Assembly: GCA_021812265.1 (NCBI GenBank)
Contig: JAKAOI010000159.1
Coordinates: 1 to 6,052 of the forward strand
Length of the DNA stretch: 6,052 nt
Reading direction: 5' to 3'
Source: Chloroflexota bacterium
Lineage (GTDB): Bacteria; Chloroflexota; Ktedonobacteria; Ktedonobacterales; JACDGC01
The notes below the pieces were generated by a model. It did no database searches, was not told the origin of the DNA, and saw only the letters and a list, made by a program, of their open reading frames with translations. The position numbers were made by a program, and so were the translations under genes. Shown here piece by piece: positions 1-5,797 of this stretch (positions are counted from its first letter, which is position 1; each line of letters starts with the position of its first letter).

Positions 1-207
1 ATATTGTATTTTTGGATACGTTAGCATAGCCAGATCAGAAATAAGCGCCCATGGGAGAAAATAATCGCGCTCTAAAACCACAGGCTCACGCAGCGATGTG
101 CGCCGCCATACCATAACCGAACCATTGTGCTGCGCCAATATCGATACAATACCGGGAGTAGTATCCCATCCCCAAAGCCAATCTTCCGGTGAAGCAATAC
201 TCATCAT
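1..207 (-). CDS. N-terminal fragment of a probable family-B DNA polymerase
   Basis: This is an open frame of 69 codons that continues past the left edge, so only the N-terminus is visible. It begins with two consecutive ATG codons (205-207 and 202-204). AAAGG at 213-217 lies 5 nt from the first and 8 nt from the second. The second has the more typical spacing, so the true start may be 204. The residues PEDWLWGWDTTPGIVSIL, followed by a VMVWRR segment, resemble the N-terminus of the archaeal-type PolB proteins that I associate with Chloroflexota. No exonuclease or polymerase motif lies within the fragment, so the function rests on recall of that N-terminal signature and is tentative. If correct, the protein would be a DNA-templated polymerase acting in replication or repair. 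A terminator-like hairpin and a promoter-like sequence in the 66-bp gap upstream suggest transcription separate from the deacylase gene. Confidence 0.6.
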   Translation of the reverse strand, partial: MMSIASPEDWLWGWDTTPGIVSILAQHNGSVMVWRRTSLREPVVLERDYFLPWALISDLAMLTYPKIQY

Positions 208-235
208 GAAAACCTTTGCGAGATATTTTGTTCTA

Positions 236-244
236 AGTATATCA
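236..244 (-). promoter_or_regulatory. Extended -10 promoter candidate for the left-edge polymerase gene
   Basis: Read on the minus strand, the sequence is TGATATACT: an extended -10 (TGn) followed by TATACT, a 5/6 match to TATAAT. There is no convincing -35 at 16-18 bp, which extended -10 promoters can do without. The predicted start near 229 would give a leader of about 22 nt containing the AAAGG ribosome site. It lies just after the terminator-like hairpin of the preceding gene, which is a sensible place for a promoter. Confidence 0.4.
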
Positions 245-250
245 TAGCGC

Positions 251-273
251 AAAAACCGCAGGAAAGTCTGCAG
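251..273 (-). terminator. Intrinsic terminator candidate after the ybaK-like gene
   Basis: Directly after the TAA stop (274-276), the minus strand reads CTGCAG, a six-base loop ACTTTC, then CTGCGG followed by TTTTT. The two arms pair over 6 bp with one G-U pair, and the U-tract follows immediately. The stem is short, so efficiency is uncertain. Position, compact loop and U-tract all fit Rho-independent termination. Confidence 0.5.
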
Positions 274-768
274 TTATTTTTTGTCCGTGGAAGAAGCGCG
301 CAGCAGTTCACATTGCGTTATACGCAGTAAATCTGCCGTTTGCAGCTGCACATCTATCCCGCGCTGCCCTGCGCTCACATAGATGGTAGGATTATTGTGC
401 GCAGAATCGTCGATATACATAGCAAAACGCCGGTTCAGCAACGCCAAAGCTGATATGCCGCCAACTTTTAGTCCGGTGAGCAATTCTGCCTGTGTATGCG
501 GCGCCATATGAACACTCTTCAAACCGATTTCTCGGGCAAATGCGCGTTCATCTAAAGATGCGCAGGCCGGCAGCATCACAAGCATTGGGCGGGAGCTTGG
601 CACATCGGAGAGTACAACCAATGTTTTAAAAACGCGATCTGCCGGGGCTTCAATCGCCTGCGCCACCAATACAGCGTCGCGAATATCTTCGGGATACGTG
701 TGAATGGTATACGCTATCTTCATTGCGTCAAGCGTTCTCATTGCCAACGTTTTAGAGATTTTAACCAT
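274..768 (-). CDS. YbaK/EbsC-family aminoacyl-tRNA deacylase
   Basis: This 164-residue protein spans the whole single-domain YbaK/EbsC fold. Known members hydrolyse mischarged aminoacyl-tRNA, classically Cys-tRNA(Pro), in trans in the cytoplasm. Visible signatures are an N-terminal TLAMRTLDAMKI segment, VFKTLVV around residues 46-52 with the conserved lysine at 48, VGGIS at 103-107, and VSAGQRGIDVQL near 131-142. The family often has GGISP; here it reads GGISALAL, which I take as a subfamily variant, so the exact tRNA substrate is not assigned. The frame is also open to an upstream TTG at 780. I chose the ATG at 768 because it is the first standard start and the TTG has no ribosome site. The chosen ATG also lacks a clear Shine-Dalgarno sequence, so translation may depend on coupling with rpoD, whose stop is 20 bp upstream. 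No terminator lies between the two. Confidence 0.9.
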   Translation of the reverse strand: MVKISKTLAMRTLDAMKIAYTIHTYPEDIRDAVLVAQAIEAPADRVFKTLVVLSDVPSSRPMLVMLPACASLDERAFAREIGLKSVHMAPHTQAELLTGLKVGGISALALLNRRFAMYIDDSAHNNPTIYVSAGQRGIDVQLQTADLLRITQCELLRASSTDKK

Positions 769-788
769 ACAATTTTGCAAAAAACAAA

Positions 789-1973
789 TCAGTCAAGATA
801 TTCTTTCAGACGGCGCATTTTGCTTGGCATGCGCAGTTTACGAAGCGCTTTCGATTCTATTTGGCGAATGCGCTCGCGGGTAACACGGAATTCGCGGCCA
901 ACCTCTTCTAATGTGCGGCCTTTGGTGCCATCTAAGCCAAAGCGCAGTTGCAAAACTTTGCGTTCTCTGTCGGTTAAAGCGGCCAGCACTTCATCTACCT
1001 GTTCGCGAAGAATTTTTTTTGTTGCGGCTTCGGGTGGGGTAAGGGAAGTATGATCTTCCAGAAAATCACTTAAATGCGAATCATCTTCTTCACCAATGGG
1101 GGTTTCCAAACTCACCGGCTCTTGATTCACTTTCACAATTTCACGGACTTTATCAGGGCTGATATTCATTTCCAAGGCAATTTCTTCAGGAAGAGGTTCA
1201 CGTCCAAGTTCTTGGGTTAACCGACGAGTGATGCGCATCATTTTATTGATGGTTTCAACCATATGAACGGGAACGCGAATAGTGCGGGATTGATCGGCAA
1301 TAGAGCGTGAAATTGCTTGGCGAATCCACCATGTGGCGTATGTGCTGAACTTATAGCCTTTAGTATAATCAAATTTTTCAACCGCGCGCAGTAAACCGAT
1401 ATTGCCTTCTTGAATAAGATCCAGCAAACTCATGCCTCGGCCAACAAATTTTTTAGCAACGCTGACAACTAGGCGAAGGTTAGCTTCTGTCAGTCGTTTT
1501 TGCGCTTCAATACCGTCATTGATAAGGCGTTTATTACGTTGGGTGTGTGTTTTTTTAATTTCAACCAGTCCTCGTTGCACACGAATAGCAAACGCAACTT
1601 CTTCATCATAAGAAAGCAGGGGAACTTTACCAATTTCGCGCAGATATACCCGCACAGGGTCATCGGCAGAGCATTCAGACTCTAGGGAAAGCAAGCTGGA
1701 GGAATGAGCGATATGGGTATGTACGCCATTAGAGTCATTTGCTTCTTCAGTATTTTCTTCTTCAAAACTCCAAGAGGCTTCATGCATATCTTCTGTTTCA
1801 ATATCACCGGCAACGAATTGCTGCGCAATAATCTGAAATTGAGCAGAGGGGTGAGCGCTGTCTGAAAAACCATGATCTGAAGATGTATCGGCAAAAATAG
1901 GCTCTCGATCGACAAGCTGCTGATCAGCGGTGTTCCACTGAGATGAAAGCGAGCGACGGCTATATTGGCGCAT
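789..1973 (-). CDS. rpoD: Primary RNA polymerase sigma factor (sigma-70/SigA)
   Basis: This 394-residue protein directs RNA polymerase to housekeeping promoters. All conserved regions are present. Region 1.2 starts near [17 protein letters not shown] (about residues 105-135). Region 2 (about 160-245) contains [18 protein letters not shown], then [15 protein letters not shown] for -10 recognition and melting. Region 3 covers about 245-310. Region 4 (about 333-381) holds [15 protein letters not shown] and the helix-turn-helix with [18 protein letters not shown] for the -35 element. The C-terminus RLKEYLD is typical of primary sigmas. The first 100 residues do not resemble canonical region 1.1; they are polar and acidic, with an [10 protein letters not shown] stretch. 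Linkage to dnaG supports a primary rather than alternative sigma. The start is the ATG at 1973 because GGAGG lies 8 nt upstream; the longer frame begins at a TTG directly in front of that site. A run of eight A residues (1013-1020 on the plus strand) occurs just before region 4. Confidence 0.97.
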   Translation of the reverse strand: MRQYSRRSLSSQWNTADQQLVDREPIFADTSSDHGFSDSAHPSAQFQIIAQQFVAGDIETEDMHEASWSFEEENTEEANDSNGVHTHIAHSSSLLSLESECSADDPVRVYLREIGKVPLLSYDEEVAFAIRVQRGLVEIKKTHTQRNKRLINDGIEAQKRLTEANLRLVVSVAKKFVGRGMSLLDLIQEGNIGLLRAVEKFDYTKGYKFSTYATWWIRQAISRSIADQSRTIRVPVHMVETINKMMRITRRLTQELGREPLPEEIALEMNISPDKVREIVKVNQEPVSLETPIGEEDDSHLSDFLEDHTSLTPPEAATKKILREQVDEVLAALTDRERKVLQLRFGLDGTKGRTLEEVGREFRVTRERIRQIESKALRKLRMPSKMRRLKEYLD

Positions 1974-1979
1974 GAACAA

Positions 1980-1986
1980 TTCCTCC
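1980..1986 (-). promoter_or_regulatory. Shine-Dalgarno site fixing the rpoD start
   Basis: The minus strand reads GGAGGAA. Its GGAGG core lies 8 nt from the ATG at 1971-1973. The frame stays open to a TTG at 1986-1988 that overlaps this site, so that TTG cannot use it. The downstream ATG is therefore preferred. Confidence 0.85.
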
Positions 1987-2011
1987 AACGAAACCTGTGT
2001 ACTGCAACTTA

Positions 2012-2040
2012 AGTATGCATTATTGAGTTATACAAATCAA
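2012..2040 (-). promoter_or_regulatory. Promoter candidate for rpoD
   Basis: On the minus strand, TTGATT (-35, 2035-2040) is separated by exactly 17 bp from CATACT (-10, 2012-2017). Each hexamer matches the sigma-70 consensus at 4 of 6 positions. The predicted start near 2005 gives a leader of about 32 nt before the rpoD ATG. It sits downstream of an AT-rich inverted repeat after dnaG, which fits independent rpoD transcription. The hexamers are weak and the call is sequence-only. Confidence 0.4.
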
Positions 2041-2050
2041 TCAATAGTAC

Positions 2051-2099
2051 GCAGAAAAAACTGAAAACTACCTTAAAACTAGCTGGCAGTTTTTTTTGC
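2051..2099. terminator. AT-rich inverted repeat between dnaG and rpoD, possible terminator
   Basis: GCAGAAAAAACTG (2051-2063) and CAGTTTTTTTTGC (2087-2099) can pair over 13 positions with one non-Watson-Crick position, enclosing a 23-nt loop. It starts 10 bp beyond the dnaG stop codon. Either transcript would carry a U-run in its 3' arm, as in A-tract/U-tract terminators. The stem has few G-C pairs and the loop is long, so it may be weak. Partial termination here would lower rpoD expression from the dnaG promoter. Confidence 0.35.
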
Positions 2100-2109
2100 A
2101 GAGCATTTA

Positions 2110-4119
2110 TTACGTTTGAAGCAAAGCTTCATCATCGATACGTTTGCGTTTAGCTAAAAGCGTAAAGCTTTTTTCGCGCAACGCCTGAACAGAACTGAAA
2201 TCGTTTTGTTCAGCTGCTTCATGCTGTAATACAGATATTTGGTTGATTGCTTCCGTCAACCTGACTTTTTTAAGTCGTAACGCCAGTTGCTTGGCTGTCC
2301 GTGCCAAAAGAGCGCTATCTTGTGTTTGCTGAACGGTATGCATTGATTTCAACCGCTCATAAACATCGACTAAAACAGGTGAAGATTCTATCAACGCTGA
2401 CGCAGTACTTTCACTATCCTGTCTGCCGCTTGCTTGCAAAATCAGGCTAAATAACGCTCTTGTCTCGGTTCCTTCGAAGTCATTCACTTCAATTATAACA
2501 TATATCTCCTGTGCAATAATAGGGTAGTTAATAATCAGGGAAAGGATCTGTTCTTCAAGCGTGTTTCCTAGTCTCATCCGCTCCGAAATAGCTCCGGATC
2601 TGGGAGATTCGGCCACAGAAGCGTCATCTGTGTCATAGTACTTATTAGCTATGCCATCTGGCGCAGTACTGCTTTGAGATCGTTTTTGTGCGGCGCCGGC
2701 GGCATATTTTCGGCGCAGCCGATTCATTTCATGAATAGCGTCGCGTTCCTGTAACTGCATTTCGCTGGCAACGCGGCGCACATACATATCGCGTTTTAAA
2801 GGATCTGCCATAACCGCAATTGCCTGAAGCAATTCATGGCTGGCTTTCAGGCGTTCGTAAGAATTGCGCAGATCGTGTGCGCCCATAATATTTTTTATGG
2901 CAAATTCAATTAAAGGCATTGCCGCATTCATTTGCTGCTGCCACGCCACAGGATTGGCGCGAATAAATTCATCAGGATCTATACCATCCGGCAGCTCCAT
3001 AATAGTAATCTCAGCGTTTACCTGTTCTTCAAACTGTATAGGGCTTTGTGGCAGCGGTGAATATTTCCCTGCTTTTTTACCTTTAAACCGCGGCTCTTCA
3101 GCTACAGGAGCCAAGTGTTGAGGAACTAACGAACGATCGAAGCCCTCCTGCGCAACTTCGATAGCGCGCAGCGTCGCCATTTGGCCGGCAGAATCGGGGT
3201 CGAGCGCCAAGGTGAGCTTATTGGTTAATTTCTTAATAATTTCCACATGTTTGGCGGTTATGGCGCTGCCAATACAAGCAACCGTATTACGAAAATGATA
3301 TTGCTGCGCAATAATTGCGTCGAAATATCCCTCTACAATAACGATTCGGTCTTCTTTGCGCACCGCTTCCCGCGCGGTGTCTAAGCCATACAGCGTTGCG
3401 CTTTTATCAAACAGCGGTGTTTGCGGCGAGTTTAAATATTTAGGCGTTCCGCCGCCCAATTCACGGCCGCCAAACGCTATTACTCCGCGAGTATCGCGAA
3501 TGGGAAACATAATACGGCTGCGAAAATATTCTGCCGTAAAACCGGTTTCCTCTTTTATATGCGCTAAACCGGCTTCAATAATCAACTGGCTGGGAAAACC
3601 CTGCTCTTGCAGAAATTGTAGCGCGCCGCCATGTTCCGGCGCATATCCCAAACGAAATTTTATGATTGTTTCGTTTGTAACTCCCCGAGATTGTAAATAT
3701 GATCGCGCTTTTGCCGCCGCGTTCGCCGCCAGCAATTGATGATGGTACCACAGCGCCGCCGCTTCATTCACCTCACGCAATTTCTGCAAATGTTCGCGCC
3801 GCTCTGCAGATCCCGCAGAAAACTCAATATCCGTAAAACCAATTGGAATCCCGGCTTTGTCTGCAAGCTCACTCAGCGCATCGTGAAATGTCAGAGATTG
3901 TGTTTTCATCAAAAAGGTGAATATATCGCCGCCTTCGCCGCAACCAAAGCAGCGCCACGTTCCGGTTTCGGGAAAGACATAAAAAGAAGGTGTTTTTTCC
4001 CCATGAAACGGGCATAACCCTTTATAGCCTTTTCCGGAGCGCTTTAACTCCACAACCGCCCCTATTTCCTGAACAACATCTATTCGGGCCTTAATCTGAT
4101 CGATAGGGGAATCTGCCAT
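2110..4119 (-). CDS. dnaG: DNA primase DnaG
   Basis: This 669-residue primase synthesises RNA primers at the replication fork in association with the DnaB helicase. The N-terminal CHC2 zinc domain has C36-x2-H39-x17-C57-x2-C60. The catalytic core includes RIMFPIRDTRGVIAFGGREL (about 202-221) and the NSP/LYGLDTARE region. The Toprim part carries EGYFD (263-267), with the metal-binding glutamate, and DPDSAG (307-312), then GIDPDEF (379-385). Between the last two motifs there is a segment of roughly 40 extra residues (about 330-370), rich in Pro, Lys and Gly, compared with my recollection of B. subtilis DnaG. After a polar linker (about 475-510), a helical C-terminal domain fits the DnaB-binding region. 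The ATG at 4119 was chosen because GGGAGG lies 7 nt upstream; the longer frame starts at a TTG at 4134 just in front of it. The gene is followed by rpoD 136 bp later, as in reduced macromolecular-synthesis operons, but without a neighbouring rpsU. Confidence 0.97.
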   Translation of the reverse strand: MADSPIDQIKARIDVVQEIGAVVELKRSGKGYKGLCPFHGEKTPSFYVFPETGTWRCFGCGEGGDIFTFLMKTQSLTFHDALSELADKAGIPIGFTDIEFSAGSAERREHLQKLREVNEAAALWYHHQLLAANAAAKARSYLQSRGVTNETIIKFRLGYAPEHGGALQFLQEQGFPSQLIIEAGLAHIKEETGFTAEYFRSRIMFPIRDTRGVIAFGGRELGGGTPKYLNSPQTPLFDKSATLYGLDTAREAVRKEDRIVIVEGYFDAIIAQQYHFRNTVACIGSAITAKHVEIIKKLTNKLTLALDPDSAGQMATLRAIEVAQEGFDRSLVPQHLAPVAEEPRFKGKKAGKYSPLPQSPIQFEEQVNAEITIMELPDGIDPDEFIRANPVAWQQQMNAAMPLIEFAIKNIMGAHDLRNSYERLKASHELLQAIAVMADPLKRDMYVRRVASEMQLQERDAIHEMNRLRRKYAAGAAQKRSQSSTAPDGIANKYYDTDDASVAESPRSGAISERMRLGNTLEEQILSLIINYPIIAQEIYVIIEVNDFEGTETRALFSLILQASGRQDSESTASALIESSPVLVDVYERLKSMHTVQQTQDSALLARTAKQLALRLKKVRLTEAINQISVLQHEAAEQNDFSSVQALREKSFTLLAKRKRIDDEALLQT

Positions 4120-4126
4120 AGCGCCG

Positions 4127-4132
4127 CCTCCC
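4127..4132 (-). promoter_or_regulatory. Shine-Dalgarno site fixing the dnaG start
   Basis: The minus strand reads GGGAGG, 7 nt from the ATG at 4117-4119. The in-frame TTG at 4132-4134 overlaps this site and so is unlikely to be the start. Confidence 0.85.
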
Positions 4133-4138
4133 AAGTCT

Positions 4139-4182
4139 CCGGCGGAAATATGCCCGAAATATCAAGGATTCGGTACCACCGG
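4139..4182 (-). promoter_or_regulatory. Potentially folded dnaG leader
   Basis: On the dnaG strand, CCGGTGG (4176-4182) can pair with CCGCCGG (4139-4145) over 7 bp with one G-U pair. Nested inside, CCGAA (4169-4173) can pair with TTCGG (4154-4158) over a 10-nt loop. The structure ends 6 nt before the dnaG Shine-Dalgarno site. If transcription starts at about 4179-4180, as the -10 predicts, the first two or three bases of the outer stem would be missing. It matches no riboswitch class I recognise, and the pairing may be chance. Confidence 0.3.
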
Positions 4183-4185
4183 CTG

Positions 4186-4191
4186 ATTATA
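4186..4191 (-). promoter_or_regulatory. -10 element of the probable dnaG promoter
   Basis: The minus strand carries a perfect TATAAT. The -35 position at 17 bp spacing (4209-4214) reads ATCATA, a poor match, so the promoter may need an activator or have modest strength. The predicted start near 4179-4180 gives a leader of about 60 nt. Confidence 0.5.
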
Positions 4192-4214
4192 TCGATTTGG
4201 TTTTTGTGTATGAT

Positions 4215-4232
4215 GTTCTGTAACAGCAGAAC
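4215..4232. promoter_or_regulatory. Palindromic operator candidate upstream of dnaG
   Basis: GTTCTG (4215-4220) and CAGAAC (4227-4232) form a perfect 6-bp inverted repeat with a 6-bp centre. The site abuts the -35 position of the presumed dnaG promoter, where activators or repressors commonly bind. CAGCAGAAC recurs at 4304-4312. The arm order is GTTC...GAAC, the reverse of the Gram-positive LexA box (GAAC-N4-GTTC), so no regulator is named. Confidence 0.3.
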
Positions 4233-4452
4233 TATTCCGCTGCCGCAGATATGTGTTACGTTACGCTTTATTGCGCTGCGCTTAGTGATATTATTGTACA
4301 AATCAGCAGAACATTTCATTTGTATGGGAAATTTGCTGCAATAAAAACTGCGTTACGCCATTTGACGGCGGCCAGAAATAATAAAACACAATATATTCAT
4401 TGCCGGCAAAATTATTTTGGTCCCATACCTGCGAATAATTCAATTCATTCCA

Positions 4453-4461
4453 TGATACAAT
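4453..4461 (+). promoter_or_regulatory. Extended -10 promoter candidate for murG
   Basis: TGATACAAT combines a TGn extension with TACAAT, a 5/6 match to TATAAT. The -35 position at 17 bp is poor (GAATAA). The predicted start near 4468 leaves a leader of about 31 nt containing AAGGA (4485-4489), 9 nt from the murG ATG. Confidence 0.45.
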
Positions 4462-4498
4462 ATGCATATGAAACGATTGCCTGAAAGGACGCTTTGTA

Positions 4499-5737
4499 AT
4501 GGCGTCAATTGAACCAACCGATACCATTCCTTCATTAAAACGCGCCGAACGATCCCTGCGAGTTATCATTTCTGGCGGGGGAACCGGCGGACACATCTAT
4601 CCGGCGCTGGCTGTGGCCCAGATATTAGCTGAATCCTATGGCGCCGAAATATTATATATCGGAGACGCCGATGGCCCGGAGGTAAAACTGGCGCCGGCGG
4701 CAGGGTTCCGGCTGAAAACTATTCACGCCGGCAAACTGGTTCGCTATTGGTCAAAAGAGTTGATACAAGAGCTGGCCAATGTTCCGGTGGGGTTTTTTGA
4801 GGCGCGGCAAATTGTTCATGAATTTGATCCACAGGCGGTGTTTACCAGCGGCGGCTATGTAGCCACACCGGTTGGGGTAGCCGCGCGCGCGCATGGCGCT
4901 CCGGTATTAATTCACCAACAAGATGTATCGCCAAATTTAGCAAATAAACTGCTTAAACCATTTGCCACACGCATCTCGGTTTCGTTTCACGATTCGCTGC
5001 GTTATTTCCCCCCAGATAAAACTACGGTTTCGGGCAACCCGGTGCGCAAAGCAATACTCGACGCAGCCCAGTTATCTCGCGCACAAGCTAAACAATTATC
5101 AGGTTTTGCCGATGATCTTCCATTGATAGTAGTTACAGGGGGAAGCCAAGGCGCGCGGCGCATTAACCAAGTTGTATGTGAAATATTGCCGGTTATTCTG
5201 CCAAAAGCGAATGTTTTGCATATCAGTGGCAGGCAGACATTCCAAGAAACGGTTGAACGTTCTGTTCAAGCGTTAACCTCGTTGCCGGAAGATGTGCGCG
5301 CGCGATATAAACTAACGCCATATCTTGATAATGAAATGGGGGCAGCGCTTGCCGCCGCAGATTTTGTTATTGCGCGTTCTGGCGCCGCCACACTGGCAGA
5401 GCTTGCGGTTTTAAGTAGAGCCTCAATTTTAGCGCCGCTACCGCCAGGCTTTAGCGGATCTCCGCAAGAAATTAACGCCAATATGTTTGCCGATAAAGGC
5501 GCCGCAGTGGTTATTCCGGACGATGCGTTTACAGCGGCGCGGCTCTTACAATCGGCGCTTAACCTGCTGGAAAACAGCGCGCAAGTACGGGCAATGGAAA
5601 CAGCGGCGCAGCAATTTTCTCAGCCAAACGCCGCAAATGATATTGCGGCGCAGGTTGCGCGGCTGGGCGCCGAGTATAGGGTTCAACGCCGCAAAGATCG
5701 CGCACGGCGAGTAGTTGAACGAGCGTCTCGGCAATGA
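4499..5737 (+). CDS. murG: MurG-family UDP-GlcNAc transferase (lipid II synthesis)
   Basis: MurG transfers GlcNAc from UDP-GlcNAc to lipid I on the cytoplasmic membrane face, giving lipid II for peptidoglycan. This 412-residue GT-B protein has the N-domain glycine loop SGGGTGGHIYPALAVA (25-40, conserved His at 32), GGYVATPVGVAAR (118-130), SGNPVR (178-183), the second loop TGGSQGARRIN (213-223), and ARSGAATLAEL (292-302) with E301 at the position of the UDP-GlcNAc-binding glutamate of E. coli MurG. SPQEINAN (321-328) supplies the usual glutamine. It is longer than the roughly 355 residues of the E. coli enzyme because of about 20 N-terminal residues and a basic C-terminal tail (about 391-412). 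HQQD at 139-142 replaces the HEQN of E. coli. The ATG at 4499 follows AAGGA with 9-nt spacing. No other division or cell-wall gene is adjacent, so a MurG-like paralogue remains possible. A kinase gene follows 60 bp later on the same strand. Confidence 0.9.
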   Translation: MASIEPTDTIPSLKRAERSLRVIISGGGTGGHIYPALAVAQILAESYGAEILYIGDADGPEVKLAPAAGFRLKTIHAGKLVRYWSKELIQELANVPVGFFEARQIVHEFDPQAVFTSGGYVATPVGVAARAHGAPVLIHQQDVSPNLANKLLKPFATRISVSFHDSLRYFPPDKTTVSGNPVRKAILDAAQLSRAQAKQLSGFADDLPLIVVTGGSQGARRINQVVCEILPVILPKANVLHISGRQTFQETVERSVQALTSLPEDVRARYKLTPYLDNEMGAALAAADFVIARSGAATLAELAVLSRASILAPLPPGFSGSPQEINANMFADKGAAVVIPDDAFTAARLLQSALNLLENSAQVRAMETAAQQFSQPNAANDIAAQVARLGAEYRVQRRKDRARRVVERASRQ

Positions 5738-5797
5738 CAGCAATGGGTTTTTGCGCGCAGATGTGTATAAACAGAGATTCATTCAAGAGAGGGCGCC

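Larger units (their letters stand above)
4120..4498. other. Divergent intergenic region between dnaG and murG
   Basis: This 379-bp region has no convincing gene; the frames crossing it lack ribosome sites and family features. It holds the presumed dnaG promoter and leader on the minus strand and the presumed murG promoter on the plus strand. Other features are a GTTCTG-N6-CAGAAC palindrome (4215-4232), a repeat of CAGCAGAAC (4224-4232 and 4304-4312), a second plus-strand extended -10-like sequence TGATATTAT (4286-4294), and a 10-bp palindrome TTGCCGGCAA (4400-4409). If the 4286-4294 element is active, murG would have an alternative leader of about 200 nt. Confidence 0.7.

Noticed and set aside
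780..780. Longer deacylase beginning at TTG 780
   Set aside because: It adds only four residues, has no ribosome site, and an ATG is available at 768.
4215..4232. LexA/SOS box upstream of dnaG
   Set aside because: The half-sites are in the opposite order to GAAC-N4-GTTC and the spacer differs, so I list it only as an unnamed palindrome.
4362..4397. TTGACG (4362-4367) as a -35 for murG
   Set aside because: No -10-like hexamer occurs at 16-19 bp; the nearest AT-rich hexamers are 11 or 24 bp away.
4400..4409. TTGCCGGCAA as a terminator or operator
   Set aside because: It is a 10-bp palindrome without loop or U-tract and is not repeated in the window, so no function is supported.
4150..4484. 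Overlapping small open frames on both strands of the dnaG/murG intergenic region
   Set aside because: They have no ribosome sites or recognisable motifs and they conflict with the promoter elements.
4462..4512. Short frame starting ATGCATATG upstream of and overlapping the murG start
   Set aside because: It is 16 codons, has no ribosome site of its own, and its sequence is explained by the murG leader and Shine-Dalgarno site.
5743..5771. TATAAA at 5766-5771 as a promoter for the kinase
   Set aside because: There is no TGn extension and no acceptable -35 at 16-18 bp. The murG-kinase gap is more simply read as internal to an operon.
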